In this document: piece after piece, positions 31,280 through 38,166 of the stretch
Layout of the letters: every line of letters starts with the position of its first letter
How positions within the stretch are numbered: position 1 is the stretch's first letter
NCBI GenBank assembly: GCA_029880245.1
Contig: JAOUOR010000011.1
Span: 1-38,166, forward strand
Length of the DNA stretch: 38,166 nt
Origin: Alphaproteobacteria bacterium
GTDB lineage: Bacteria; Pseudomonadota; Alphaproteobacteria; Micavibrionales; Micavibrionaceae
Direction: 5' to 3'
Notes under the pieces: model-generated
The model's input: only the letters and a program-made list of their open reading frames with translations
The model's database searches: none
What the model was told of the DNA's origin: nothing
Made by a program: the position numbers and the translations under genes

Positions 31280-32218
31280 TCAATGACTTGAAGTCAGATG
31301 GAGGAAGACATCTTCCAGATCGCTTTGGTCCGTGGTGATATCGACAATGCCGTATCCTGTCTTTTGTACAGCCTCTATAATGGCGCCTACCGGTGTTTCC
31401 GAGGCATTATAGCGGATAAATACGGAGCGCTTATCCTTAAGCTCGGCACCAAAGCTGATCAACCCTTCCGGAATTTCTTTAATCTCCCGATCCAGCATAA
31501 AGGTAATTTCCTTGCCTTCCAGACGCGAGAGTAAAGTTTCCTTATCTTCATTGGCTATAATCTGCCCATTGTTGATAATAGCTACATGGTCGCACAGCTC
31601 TTCGGCCTCTTCCAGATAATGGGTTGTCAGCAAAATTGTTACACCTTGCTTATTCAAAATTTTGACATTATTCCAGAGCTGCTTGCGAAGTTCGATATCA
31701 ACGCCGGCAGTCGGCTCGTCCAGCACAAGAATCGGCGGGTTATGAACCATGGCCTTGGCCATTAAAAGCCGCCTTTTCATTCCTCCTGAAAGCGAGCGCG
31801 TATAGGAATGAGCCTGATCAGACAGACCAACCATCTCGAGAATTTCATTCGTGCGGCGTTTGGCTTTCGGCACCCCGTAAAGTCCGGCTTGAAGATCAAG
31901 CAGCTTAGAGGGCGTAAAAAACGGATCATAATTTATTTCTTGCGGCACGACCCCGATGGAGGATTTCGCGTTACGCTCATTCACGTCAATGTCAAACCCC
32001 CAGATATTGACCTGTCCCGAGGTCTTTAGCACAAGGCCTGCCATAATATTGATAAGCGTTGATTTTCCCGCTCCGTTTGGCCCTAACAGGGCAAATATAG
32101 AGCCTTTCGGGATATCAAGCGATATATCTTTCAGCGCTATTTTCTCACGCGACACCTTGCCGGCCTTATAGGTTTTATTGAGGTTGCGGATTTCTATGGC
32201 GTTATCTGTGCTGCCCAT
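31280..32218 (-). CDS. ABC-2 type transporter ATP-binding protein
   Basis: The 312-residue ATPase has Walker A GPNGAGKSTLIN, signature LSGGMKRRLLMAKAM, Walker B PILVLDEPTAGVD and the switch His in LLTTHYLEEAEELCDH. The C-terminal 80 residues (GKEITFMLDREIKEIPEGL onward) match the extension of the YadG/CcmA-like exporters. It would energise a separate ABC-2 membrane subunit, but neither neighbour is a permease, so the partner is elsewhere. The ATG is followed at once by the typical first strand IEIRNLNKTYK. Confidence 0.92.
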   Translation of the reverse strand: MGSTDNAIEIRNLNKTYKAGKVSREKIALKDISLDIPKGSIFALLGPNGAGKSTLINIMAGLVLKTSGQVNIWGFDIDVNERNAKSSIGVVPQEINYDPFFTPSKLLDLQAGLYGVPKAKRRTNEILEMVGLSDQAHSYTRSLSGGMKRRLLMAKAMVHNPPILVLDEPTAGVDIELRKQLWNNVKILNKQGVTILLTTHYLEEAEELCDHVAIINNGQIIANEDKETLLSRLEGKEITFMLDREIKEIPEGLISFGAELKDKRSVFIRYNASETPVGAIIEAVQKTGYGIVDITTDQSDLEDVFLHLTSSH

Positions 32219-32341
32219 TATATGACACTTTGGTTGTATGATGTGTAAAACTTATAAATTATTAATAGATTTCTTTAAAATTTTTGCAAATAAAAATTTA
32301 GGGAATAGCAGAAAGAGGCTTTGTATTTTTTCCCAGTTTTA

Positions 32342-32375
32342 TTAACCGCGAATGGACGCCAATAAACGCGAATAC
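32342..32375. repeat. CGCGAAT-type dispersed repeat
   Basis: TTAACCGCGAATGGACGCC followed by AATAAACGCGAATAC. A decayed inverted relative (TTTATTCGCGGTTTATAGG, then GCATTCGTGTTTATCTGTGG) is at 32728-32785. The two may be the outer arms of one larger element enclosing the rest of the spacer. Confidence 0.55.
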
Positions 32376-32410
32376 ATAAAGCACCGCAGGCTACTAATAT
32401 CTTTGATTTT

Positions 32411-32487
32411 AACTACAGAGATAAACAGAGAGCGCAAAGTTTTTTAATTTGAGGGATATCTCTGTGATCTCTGCGCGCTCTGTAGTT
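32411..32487. repeat. 77-bp inverted-repeat element (ACTACAGAG type)
   Basis: AACTACAGAG (32411-32420) and CTCTGTAGTT (32478-32487) are perfect inverted ends; inner CAGAGAGCGCA and TGCGCGCTCTG-like parts continue the pairing. The transcript could fold into a long hairpin. Confidence 0.75.
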
Positions 32488-32549
32488 TTTATAACGGCTT
32501 CGCCGTATTTTTTACGCAAAGGTACGAAAAATCGAAGTTTGTAAAATAT

Positions 32550-32640
32550 GTCATTTCGAACATTTCGTAGAAATGGAGAAATCTGACCCGCTATCACCCT
32601 GTTCAGATTCCTCCGTCTCTTACGAGACGTTCGGAATGAC
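32550..32640. repeat. Type A-like palindromic repeat
   Basis: Starts GTCATTTCGAACATTTCG and ends GAGACGTTCGGAATGAC. Ends are inverted; each arm forms its own hairpin (TTTCGTAGAAA; GTCTC-TTAC-GAGAC). It shares the GTCATT/AATGAC frame with the type A copies but not the stem sequence. Confidence 0.7.
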
Positions 32641-32791
32641 AGGAATAAAACCCTTCGTACCTTCGCGGGGATGACAATAGGGGCGAGGCTGGCGGAATAT
32701 TGGCAAGAAATATTTGTATCTATTTACCTTTATTCGCGGTTTATAGGATGAATATCCCTGAGAGGCATTCGTGTTTATCTGTGGTTTTTTA

Positions 32792-34246
32792 TTACGCGCG
32801 GTTACGCAAGCCGGTAACGCGTTTATTCTTCGTCGGTGCGTTATTATCAACAAGCTCTACCGGATAATCGCCTGTGAAACACGCATCACAAAATTGTGGA
32901 GATTTATCATTGCGCTTGGTCTCGCCTACCGCCTTGTAAAGTCCGTTCAGCGAAATATAAGCCAGAGAATCCGCCTTGATATAATCGCAAATTTCCTGCT
33001 CCGACATTTTATGGGCAAGAAGTTCATCCTTATCAGGTGTATCAATCCCATAGAAGCAACTATATGAAGTCGGCGGAGAGGCTATGCGCATATGGACTTC
33101 CTTGGCTCCGGCAGCGCGTATCATTTCTACTATTTTGCGCGATGTTGTCCCGCGCACGATAGAATCATCGATCAGGACGACATTCTTACCTTCAATATAG
33201 GCACGGTTAGCATTATGTTTCAGCTTCACCCCCAAATGGCGAATTTTATCCGAAGGCTCAATAAAGGTGCGTCCAATATAGTGATTGCGGATAATACCAA
33301 GCTCGAAAGGTATGCCGGATGCTTCGGCAAAGCCAATTGCTGACGGCACACCGCTATCTGGCACAGGCACAACAATATCCGCACCCTCGCACGGAGCTTC
33401 GCGGGCCAGCTCTGCGCCAATATTCTTACGCATCTCGTAAACGGATTTGCCTTCCATAAAGCTGTCGGGGCGGGCGAAATAAATATATTCGAAGATACAA
33501 AAGCGCTTAGGCTTTTTTTCAAACGGAAACAAACTTTTTAGCCCGTCTTTATCAATGACGACCATTTCCCCCGGTTCTATTTCCCGCTCCAGCTGTGCGC
33601 CGATAATATCCAATGCACAACTTTCCGAGGTCATGATATAAGCTTTGCCAAGACGCCCCAGAACAAGCGGGCGAATCCCGAAAGGGTCACGTAGCCCCAT
33701 TAACAGCCCTTCACTTTGAGCAATAATAGAATACGCACCTTTAATATGCTTAACGGCATCAACAAGCTTATCCGGTACGCTCTTTTGCTTTGATTTTGCG
33801 ACCAGATGAACCAGAACTTCCGTATCACTTGTTGATTGGAAGATAGACCCGCCTTTGACTAATTCCTCCCGCAATTGAAGTGTATTGGTTAAATTACCGT
33901 TATGGCACAAGGCAAAACCGCCGTGATCCATATCAGCATAAAGCGGCTGTATGTTGCGAAATTCAGGCTCTCCGGTTGTGGAATATCTGTTATGTCCGAT
34001 GGCTATATTGCCTTTTAGACTGTCAATCACTTCTGCCCTACTGAAAGTGCCGTCAACAAGACCAAAAGCATGCTTGGCGTAGTAATTATCCCCGTCAAAG
34101 GTGATGATCCCGCAGGCTTCCTGTCCTCTATGCTGGAGGGCATGAAGGCCAAGCGCCGTCATGGCCGAAGCATCAACATGGTTGAAAATACCAAAGACAC
34201 CGCATTCTTCATGCAGTTTATCATCATCTTGATCAATAAAGCTCAT
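32792..34246 (-). CDS. purF: Amidophosphoribosyltransferase
   Basis: This 484-residue enzyme makes phosphoribosylamine from PRPP and glutamine, the first step of purine synthesis. A short propeptide ends before the catalytic Cys15 in EECGVFGIF; LHALQHRGQEACGI is the glutaminase region and VVLIDDSIVRGTTS the PRPP loop. Cysteines in RFCIFEYIYFARPDS, SYSCFYGID and QFCDAC match the four Fe-S ligands of the B. subtilis type rather than the E. coli type, so a [4Fe-4S] cluster is likely. It follows cvpA by 27 bases. Confidence 0.96.
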   Translation of the reverse strand: MSFIDQDDDKLHEECGVFGIFNHVDASAMTALGLHALQHRGQEACGIITFDGDNYYAKHAFGLVDGTFSRAEVIDSLKGNIAIGHNRYSTTGEPEFRNIQPLYADMDHGGFALCHNGNLTNTLQLREELVKGGSIFQSTSDTEVLVHLVAKSKQKSVPDKLVDAVKHIKGAYSIIAQSEGLLMGLRDPFGIRPLVLGRLGKAYIMTSESCALDIIGAQLEREIEPGEMVVIDKDGLKSLFPFEKKPKRFCIFEYIYFARPDSFMEGKSVYEMRKNIGAELAREAPCEGADIVVPVPDSGVPSAIGFAEASGIPFELGIIRNHYIGRTFIEPSDKIRHLGVKLKHNANRAYIEGKNVVLIDDSIVRGTTSRKIVEMIRAAGAKEVHMRIASPPTSYSCFYGIDTPDKDELLAHKMSEQEICDYIKADSLAYISLNGLYKAVGETKRNDKSPQFCDACFTGDYPVELVDNNAPTKNKRVTGLRNRA

Positions 34247-34273
34247 TACAGTGCGGACCTTGCCATTACTAAT

Positions 34274-35038
34274 TTACTCGTTATACCCGCCAGCTTGAGG
34301 AATTATATTATTCAACTCGATAAGCTCGTCCATTTTGTTACGGAACTCTTCGGGATAACCATCGGTATTTTTTTGTGTTTCCTGCGAGTCATCTGGCTGA
34401 GGGTTTTGATCTCCTTCAGAATCTTCATTCTTTTTCAGCAAATCCATATTTTCCAGCGCTTCACGCGCCAATGAATTTTCAGGCTTTTCAAGCTCCTGAT
34501 GGATATTCTCTTCTGTACCTTTTGGAATAAACCCTGCAATGACTTCGGCAGTTGTCTCAAGATAAATAAAGGATTTGCTGTCTTTAAACCATTTCCATTC
34601 TTCTTTTTGTTTCTCATCAACCAGATAGTAAACAGGCAAATAAAGCAAACCAAGCAAGACAACCCCGCGAGCAATACCGAAAACCACGCCCAAGGTGCGG
34701 TCCAAAGCCCCAAGTCCAATATTCTTTGCCCCTTCGGCAATAAAATGGCTGATGATTGAGAGTATAATAACAAAGACAATAAAAAGACCGCCATATGCCA
34801 TAATATCTGCGATCATGGTCATAGGCACCATATCCATCAGCTTTTGCGGTTCTTCTGCTTTGGGGTCAACACCAAGCCAGCCTTGAACAGTCGGGATGAA
34901 CATCGGGCCACCAATATAGGCCGCAATAATGCCCCCACCTATGCCAAATATTGTCAGGATTTCACGGATAAAACCGCGCAGAAAAGAGATAATTGCAGAA
35001 ATCAGTATTACAGAAATGACGAGAACATCCACAATCAT
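34274..35038 (-). CDS. cvpA: CvpA family inner-membrane protein
   Basis: The 254-residue protein has four membrane segments in the first 130 residues (near 4-22, 28-48, 74-97 and 108-128). ISAIISFLRGFIREILTIFG and GALDRTLGVVFGIARGVVLLG are CvpA signatures. The C-terminal 100 residues are hydrophilic and acidic, with many Asp, Glu, Asn and Gln, and longer than in E. coli CvpA (162 residues). CvpA is needed for colicin V production in E. coli and for envelope stress tolerance; the biochemical role is unknown. Linkage to purF is conserved across proteobacteria. Confidence 0.93.
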   Translation of the reverse strand: MIVDVLVISVILISAIISFLRGFIREILTIFGIGGGIIAAYIGGPMFIPTVQGWLGVDPKAEEPQKLMDMVPMTMIADIMAYGGLFIVFVIILSIISHFIAEGAKNIGLGALDRTLGVVFGIARGVVLLGLLYLPVYYLVDEKQKEEWKWFKDSKSFIYLETTAEVIAGFIPKGTEENIHQELEKPENSLAREALENMDLLKKNEDSEGDQNPQPDDSQETQKNTDGYPEEFRNKMDELIELNNIIPQAGGYNE

Positions 35039-35193
35039 ATCAAAGCTTTACCTCTATGCAGTCTTTAAGAAAAAGTTTTTTAAGCTTGATACATACGCCA
35101 ATTATTCAAGAAAAGCAATGTCCTAAATCTCTTATGAGGCTTTCAATCCTTATTGATTTATTACGCCTAAATAATGCGCAATAATAAAATTGC

Positions 35194-35739
35194 TTATGCT
35201 ACTTTTGAAGCCAAAATCATAATCATCTGACGGCCTTCAAGCTTAGGGTGCAGCTCTATGGAAGAAATCTCTTCCAGTTCCTCAATCATTTGCTTGAGCA
35301 AATTAAAGCCGATTTCCTGATGGGCCATTTCACGGCCTCTAAGGCGCATAGAAACCTTGACCTTATCACCATTTTCAAGAAACCGTGTGGCATTTCGCAT
35401 CTTAACATCATAATCATGCTTTTCGATTCGCGGGCTAATCTTGATTTCCTTGATTTCAACAATTTTCTGCTTTTTACGGGCTTCGGAGGCTTTTTTCTGC
35501 TGCTCGTATTTATACTTGCCGTAATCCATAATCTTGCAGACTGGCGGGTCGGCATTGGGTGAGACTTCTACCAAATCCAAACCTTCATCAAAAGCCATTT
35601 CGATAGCTTTATCCGTTGGGAAAACACCTTTCATTTCACCTGCCGAATCAATCAAACGTATTTTATCGGATTGTATCTGATCATTAACATTTGGTCCTTC
35701 CTGCTTAGGCGGGCCGCTTTTTGTTGGTCTAGAAATAAT
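35194..35739 (-). CDS. infC: Translation initiation factor IF-3
   Basis: The 181-residue factor binds the 30S subunit and checks start-codon pairing. The N-domain has [20 protein letters not shown] and [20 protein letters not shown]; the C-domain has RISPRI-like [15 protein letters not shown] and [14 protein letters not shown]. An upstream ATG at 35772 would add 11 non-conserved residues and has no site. Two ATT codons (35739, 35736) follow AGGAG at 5 and 8 bases, so a rare AUU start, as in E. coli infC, is likely. That start allows IF-3 to limit its own synthesis. rpmI and rplT, the usual partners, are not downstream; cvpA follows instead. Confidence 0.93.
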   Translation of the reverse strand: MISRPTKSGPPKQEGPNVNDQIQSDKIRLIDSAGEMKGVFPTDKAIEMAFDEGLDLVEVSPNADPPVCKIMDYGKYKYEQQKKASEARKKQKIVEIKEIKISPRIEKHDYDVKMRNATRFLENGDKVKVSMRLRGREMAHQEIGFNLLKQMIEELEEISSIELHPKLEGRQMIMILASKVA

Positions 35740-35878
35740 AGTCTCTCCTGTCTTAGTTAAACAAAATACCATGAAGCATATTTATACGCGTCGCTATCAT
35801 AGTCAAAAATATTTATCAAAGCATTAATAGGGCTGTTTGTAACTGTATGCAAGTGTTTCTGGGGGAAATCACGATAAT

Positions 35879-37285
35879 TTAGCGTTCATTCATCGCATTA
35901 TCCAGAGTTTTGATTATAGGTTTCATCAAATATTGCATAACCGTTTTCTTGCCAGTGAGGATATCCACGCTGGCCACCATTCCCGGAATAATCGGCAAGA
36001 CCTCGCCCTTGCGCTTCAATTCTGTTTCATAGGTCCGCAAGCGCACGCGGTAGAAACTATTGCCTTTATCGTCCTCGATTGTATCGGCAGAGATATCAAG
36101 AAGCTCACCGTTTAAACCGCCGTAAATAGAAAAGTCATAGGCTGTAATTTTAATCACTGCTTCTTGCCCGGGATAAATAAAGGCCCGATCACTCGGTTTA
36201 ACTCTGGCCTCGACAATAAGCTGATCATCTTTAGGCACAATCTTGATGATGTCTTCACCTGCACGCACGACACCTCCAACAGTATTTACCGTTAATTCCT
36301 GAATAGTTCCACTCACCGGAGATTTTATCTCGCGGCGGGTTTTGCGTTCTTTAAGGGCGCTTAAGCGCTCGCGAATTTCATTCATCTCCCTAAGCTTGGT
36401 TGCCAGTTCTTCTTGCGCCTGCGCTCTCGCTGTTTGGACAACCTCGTCAAGGCGTGCATTAGCCTCCTTAATGGCAGATTTCGTTCGCGGAACACTGGAT
36501 AACAAGCCGTTAAGCTCGGATTGCTTTTCCTTAATCCCTCTTTGGAGTTGGAGCAATTCAATCTCCGGCGCCGAGCCGCGCTCAACCAAAGGTTTGATCA
36601 TATTCATTTCTTTTTGCTGCAGACTAATCACGCCGCGCAGATCTCCGATCCTGATATTCAGCTCATCAAGTTCTTGTTCCCGCTGTGTTTTTTGTTGATC
36701 GAGAACATTTTTTTGCCCTTGAATCTGGAGTTGATTAGCTCTGAAAGCATTTAATTCCTCTTGAACGCTCTCAGGTGCTTCTTTGAGAACTTCATCTGGA
36801 AATTCAACTTTTTCTTTACCCTCTGCTGAGGCTTGCAGGCGTCTAATTGAGGCCAAAAGACCAAGATAGCGCGCCCGGTTAGCGCCTAAATCCGAGGATG
36901 CCTCAATATCACGCAAGCGCATCAGAACTTGTCCCTGCCTGACTTCATCGCCTTCCTTGACCAGAAATTCTTCGACAATTCCCGCATCCAGAGATTGCAG
37001 GGCTTGAACTTCGCTGGAAGGGATGATTTTGCCGTCACCGCGCGTGACCTCATCTAAAGTGGCCACATTGGCCCAGATAATAAAAAGTATAAAGAACGAG
37101 GCTATGGACACCAGTAGTAAATGCTTTGAAAGCGGCATTTGTTCATCGACATCGAAAAAACTAAGTGCATGGGCTGTTACTATACCTGCATGCTCGGCCT
37201 CTTTGTTTTGGCTAATGGCTGTCCAGCTTTGCATCGCATCCTCTTCGGCTGGATTTTCCTGTTTTTTCTTCTTCTTATCAGACAT
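35879..37285 (-). CDS. Type I secretion membrane fusion protein, HlyD family
   Basis: The 468-residue adaptor has a lysine-rich cytoplasmic tail, one membrane helix (about 54-76), a biotinyl-lipoyl half-motif (GKIIPSSEVQALQSLDAGIV), a long coiled coil (about 130-310) and a closing beta-barrel with SPVSGTIQELTVNTVGGVV and GLNGELLDISADTIED. It links the inner-membrane ABC exporter to an outer-membrane TolC-like pore. The ATG at 37285 has GGAG 7 bases upstream and overlaps the end of the ABC gene by 8 bases. A longer frame from 37315 lacks a ribosome site. Confidence 0.92.
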   Translation of the reverse strand: MSDKKKKKQENPAEEDAMQSWTAISQNKEAEHAGIVTAHALSFFDVDEQMPLSKHLLLVSIASFFILFIIWANVATLDEVTRGDGKIIPSSEVQALQSLDAGIVEEFLVKEGDEVRQGQVLMRLRDIEASSDLGANRARYLGLLASIRRLQASAEGKEKVEFPDEVLKEAPESVQEELNAFRANQLQIQGQKNVLDQQKTQREQELDELNIRIGDLRGVISLQQKEMNMIKPLVERGSAPEIELLQLQRGIKEKQSELNGLLSSVPRTKSAIKEANARLDEVVQTARAQAQEELATKLREMNEIRERLSALKERKTRREIKSPVSGTIQELTVNTVGGVVRAGEDIIKIVPKDDQLIVEARVKPSDRAFIYPGQEAVIKITAYDFSIYGGLNGELLDISADTIEDDKGNSFYRVRLRTYETELKRKGEVLPIIPGMVASVDILTGKKTVMQYLMKPIIKTLDNAMNER

Positions 37286-38166
37286 CGGTTTTCTCCGCGG
37301 CTGTACCATATTCACGCGCTTGAAGCTTACGGATCACTTCATCTTTCGGACCAAAAGCTACAATACGGCCATGATCAATCAAAATCAGTTTATCTACAAG
37401 TGCCAGCATCGACCCTTTATGCGTAATGAGAATCGAGGTTTTATCCTGACAAATTGCATGCAAGCGCTTCAGCAAGCGGTTCTCCGAAGCCGGATCCATA
37501 GAAGCTGTCGGTTCATCCAGAATAAGAATTGGTGGATCGTAAAGAAGGGCGCGCGCAATTGCTACGGCTTGACGCTGCCCACCGGAAAGAGCTTCACCGC
37601 GCTCCCCGACTTGTGTATCAAGGCCGGCTGATGAATCTTTAAGAAATTCCAAAACACCGGAAATCTCGGCCGCCTTCATAACCGCGCGGTCTGGTGCGGT
37701 TTCATGGCCCATTGTAATATTATCACGAACAGAGCCATAGAAAAGCTGGGGGCTTTGCTGCACAGCGCCAACATTACGGCGTAAATCACCGGGATTGATC
37801 TGGCGGACATCCGTACCGTCAATCTGAACAGAACCGCTCGTTGGCTCATAAAGATTGATGAGCAGGCGCTCCATTGTCGTTTTTCCGGAACCAACTGCCC
37901 CGATAACACCTACTTTCTCACCGGGCTGGATAGTAAAGCTTACATGATTCAAAGACGGTGTCTGCTGGTTTGGATAGTTAAACACGACGTCGCGAAATTC
38001 TACGCGGCCCGCCACATGATCCAGACTCACAAAATGTTTTCCGGCAGGGCGTTCAACATCACGTTTCATCAGATCATCAAGCTGTATGAGAGCCTCGCGA
38101 GATTGATTAAGACGCGTCATCAGACCGGCTATTTGTGCCAAAGGCCCCATGGCCCGACCTGAAAGA
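37278..38166 (-). CDS. Type I secretion ABC transporter, C-terminal part (cut by window end)
   Basis: The visible 295 residues are the end of the membrane domain and the full ATPase domain; the frame stays open to the last base, so the N-terminus lies outside. LSGRAMGPLAQIAGLMTRLN is the last membrane-domain helix seen in LapB/HlyB-type exporters. The ATPase has Walker A GAVGSGKTTM, signature EALSGGQRQAVAIARAL, Walker B PILILDEPTASMD and switch His in LITHKGSM. It exports large repeat proteins with the HlyD partner encoded next. The substrate gene is not adjacent in the window. Confidence 0.93.
   Translation of the reverse strand, partial: LSGRAMGPLAQIAGLMTRLNQSREALIQLDDLMKRDVERPAGKHFVSLDHVAGRVEFRDVVFNYPNQQTPSLNHVSFTIQPGEKVGVIGAVGSGKTTMERLLINLYEPTSGSVQIDGTDVRQINPGDLRRNVGAVQQSPQLFYGSVRDNITMGHETAPDRAVMKAAEISGVLEFLKDSSAGLDTQVGERGEALSGGQRQAVAIARALLYDPPILILDEPTASMDPASENRLLKRLHAICQDKTSILITHKGSMLALVDKLILIDHGRIVAFGPKDEVIRKLQAREYGTAAEKTDV

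Larger units (their letters stand above)
32219..32791. other. 573-base repeat-rich spacer without genes
   Basis: The spacer between the ABC ATPase and purF contains a CGCGAAT-type repeat (32342-32375), a long palindrome (32411-32487), a type A-like repeat (32550-32640) and an inverted, decayed relative of the first repeat at 32728-32801. No convincing ORF was seen; the 62-codon frame at 32409-32597 is made of repeat sequence. Confidence 0.7.

Noticed and set aside
32409-32853. Minus-strand ORFs in the spacer before purF
   Set aside because: They consist of repeat sequence and have neither ribosome sites nor domain features.
35773-35878. infC promoter TTGACT/TATAAA
   Set aside because: The spacing is only 14 bases; other hexamer pairs match poorly, so no promoter is called.
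37278-38166. RCC1 protein as the substrate of the type I secretion module
   Set aside because: The two lie 35 kb apart and the RCC1 protein lacks visible GGxGxD nonapeptide repeats; nothing links them.

Overview
The window looks like chromosome from an alphaproteobacterium of moderate GC content with AT-rich spacers. I infer this from the thyA-folA next to hflK-hflC-degP grouping, the divergent anmK/tyrS pair, an adrenodoxin-type ferredoxin behind a cysteine desulfurase, the cvpA-purF pair and a type I secretion module. A deep lineage such as Micavibrionales or a Rhodospirillales relative is possible, but sequence reading alone cannot settle it. Almost all genes are housekeeping. No phage, insertion sequence or CRISPR array was seen.

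Layout. Bases 1-1489 hold the 3' part of a surface-type RCC1-repeat protein built from an exact 153-bp tandem unit. Bases 1502-5621 (minus) are a branched-chain amino-acid operon: a 25-residue Val/Leu-rich leader peptide with an overlapping antiterminator and terminator, then ilvB, ilvN, a small lipoprotein and an HEXXH protein. Then come miaA, a divergent DMT permease, and hflK-hflC-degP (minus). mrp (plus) separates that operon from thyA-folA (minus). Bases 13801-14435 hold a structured non-coding stretch, tRNA-Ser(GCU), two palindromes and a mini GIY-YIG gene. Next are a four-helix membrane protein, a Sua5-type protein, anmK and divergent tyrS, a Dabb protein, and cysteine desulfurase with ferredoxin.

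Bases 20736-25928 carry an alpha/beta hydrolase, a Bcp peroxiredoxin, a repeat-filled spacer and a giant AsmA/YhdP-like protein. Bases 26113-28153 are gmd-fcl (GDP-fucose synthesis), converging on a response regulator/Hpt pair. After tRNA-Arg(CCG) come a DCC-DUF4166 fusion gene with a divergent ArsR-type repressor, a small orphan protein, an ABC-2 type ATPase, a second repeat-filled spacer, cvpA-purF, infC with an AUU start, and a type I secretion module (ABC ATPase cut by the window end, plus its HlyD adaptor).

The most interesting signals are the complete attenuator in front of ilvB, a Glu in place of the usual metal-binding Asp in IlvB, several families of palindromic intergenic repeats (one supplies the last codons of folA), the tRNA-Ser/GIY-YIG unit with palindromic leaders, and the DCC-DUF4166/ArsR divergent pair with operator-like palindromes. 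I did not find a clearly new defence or mobile system.
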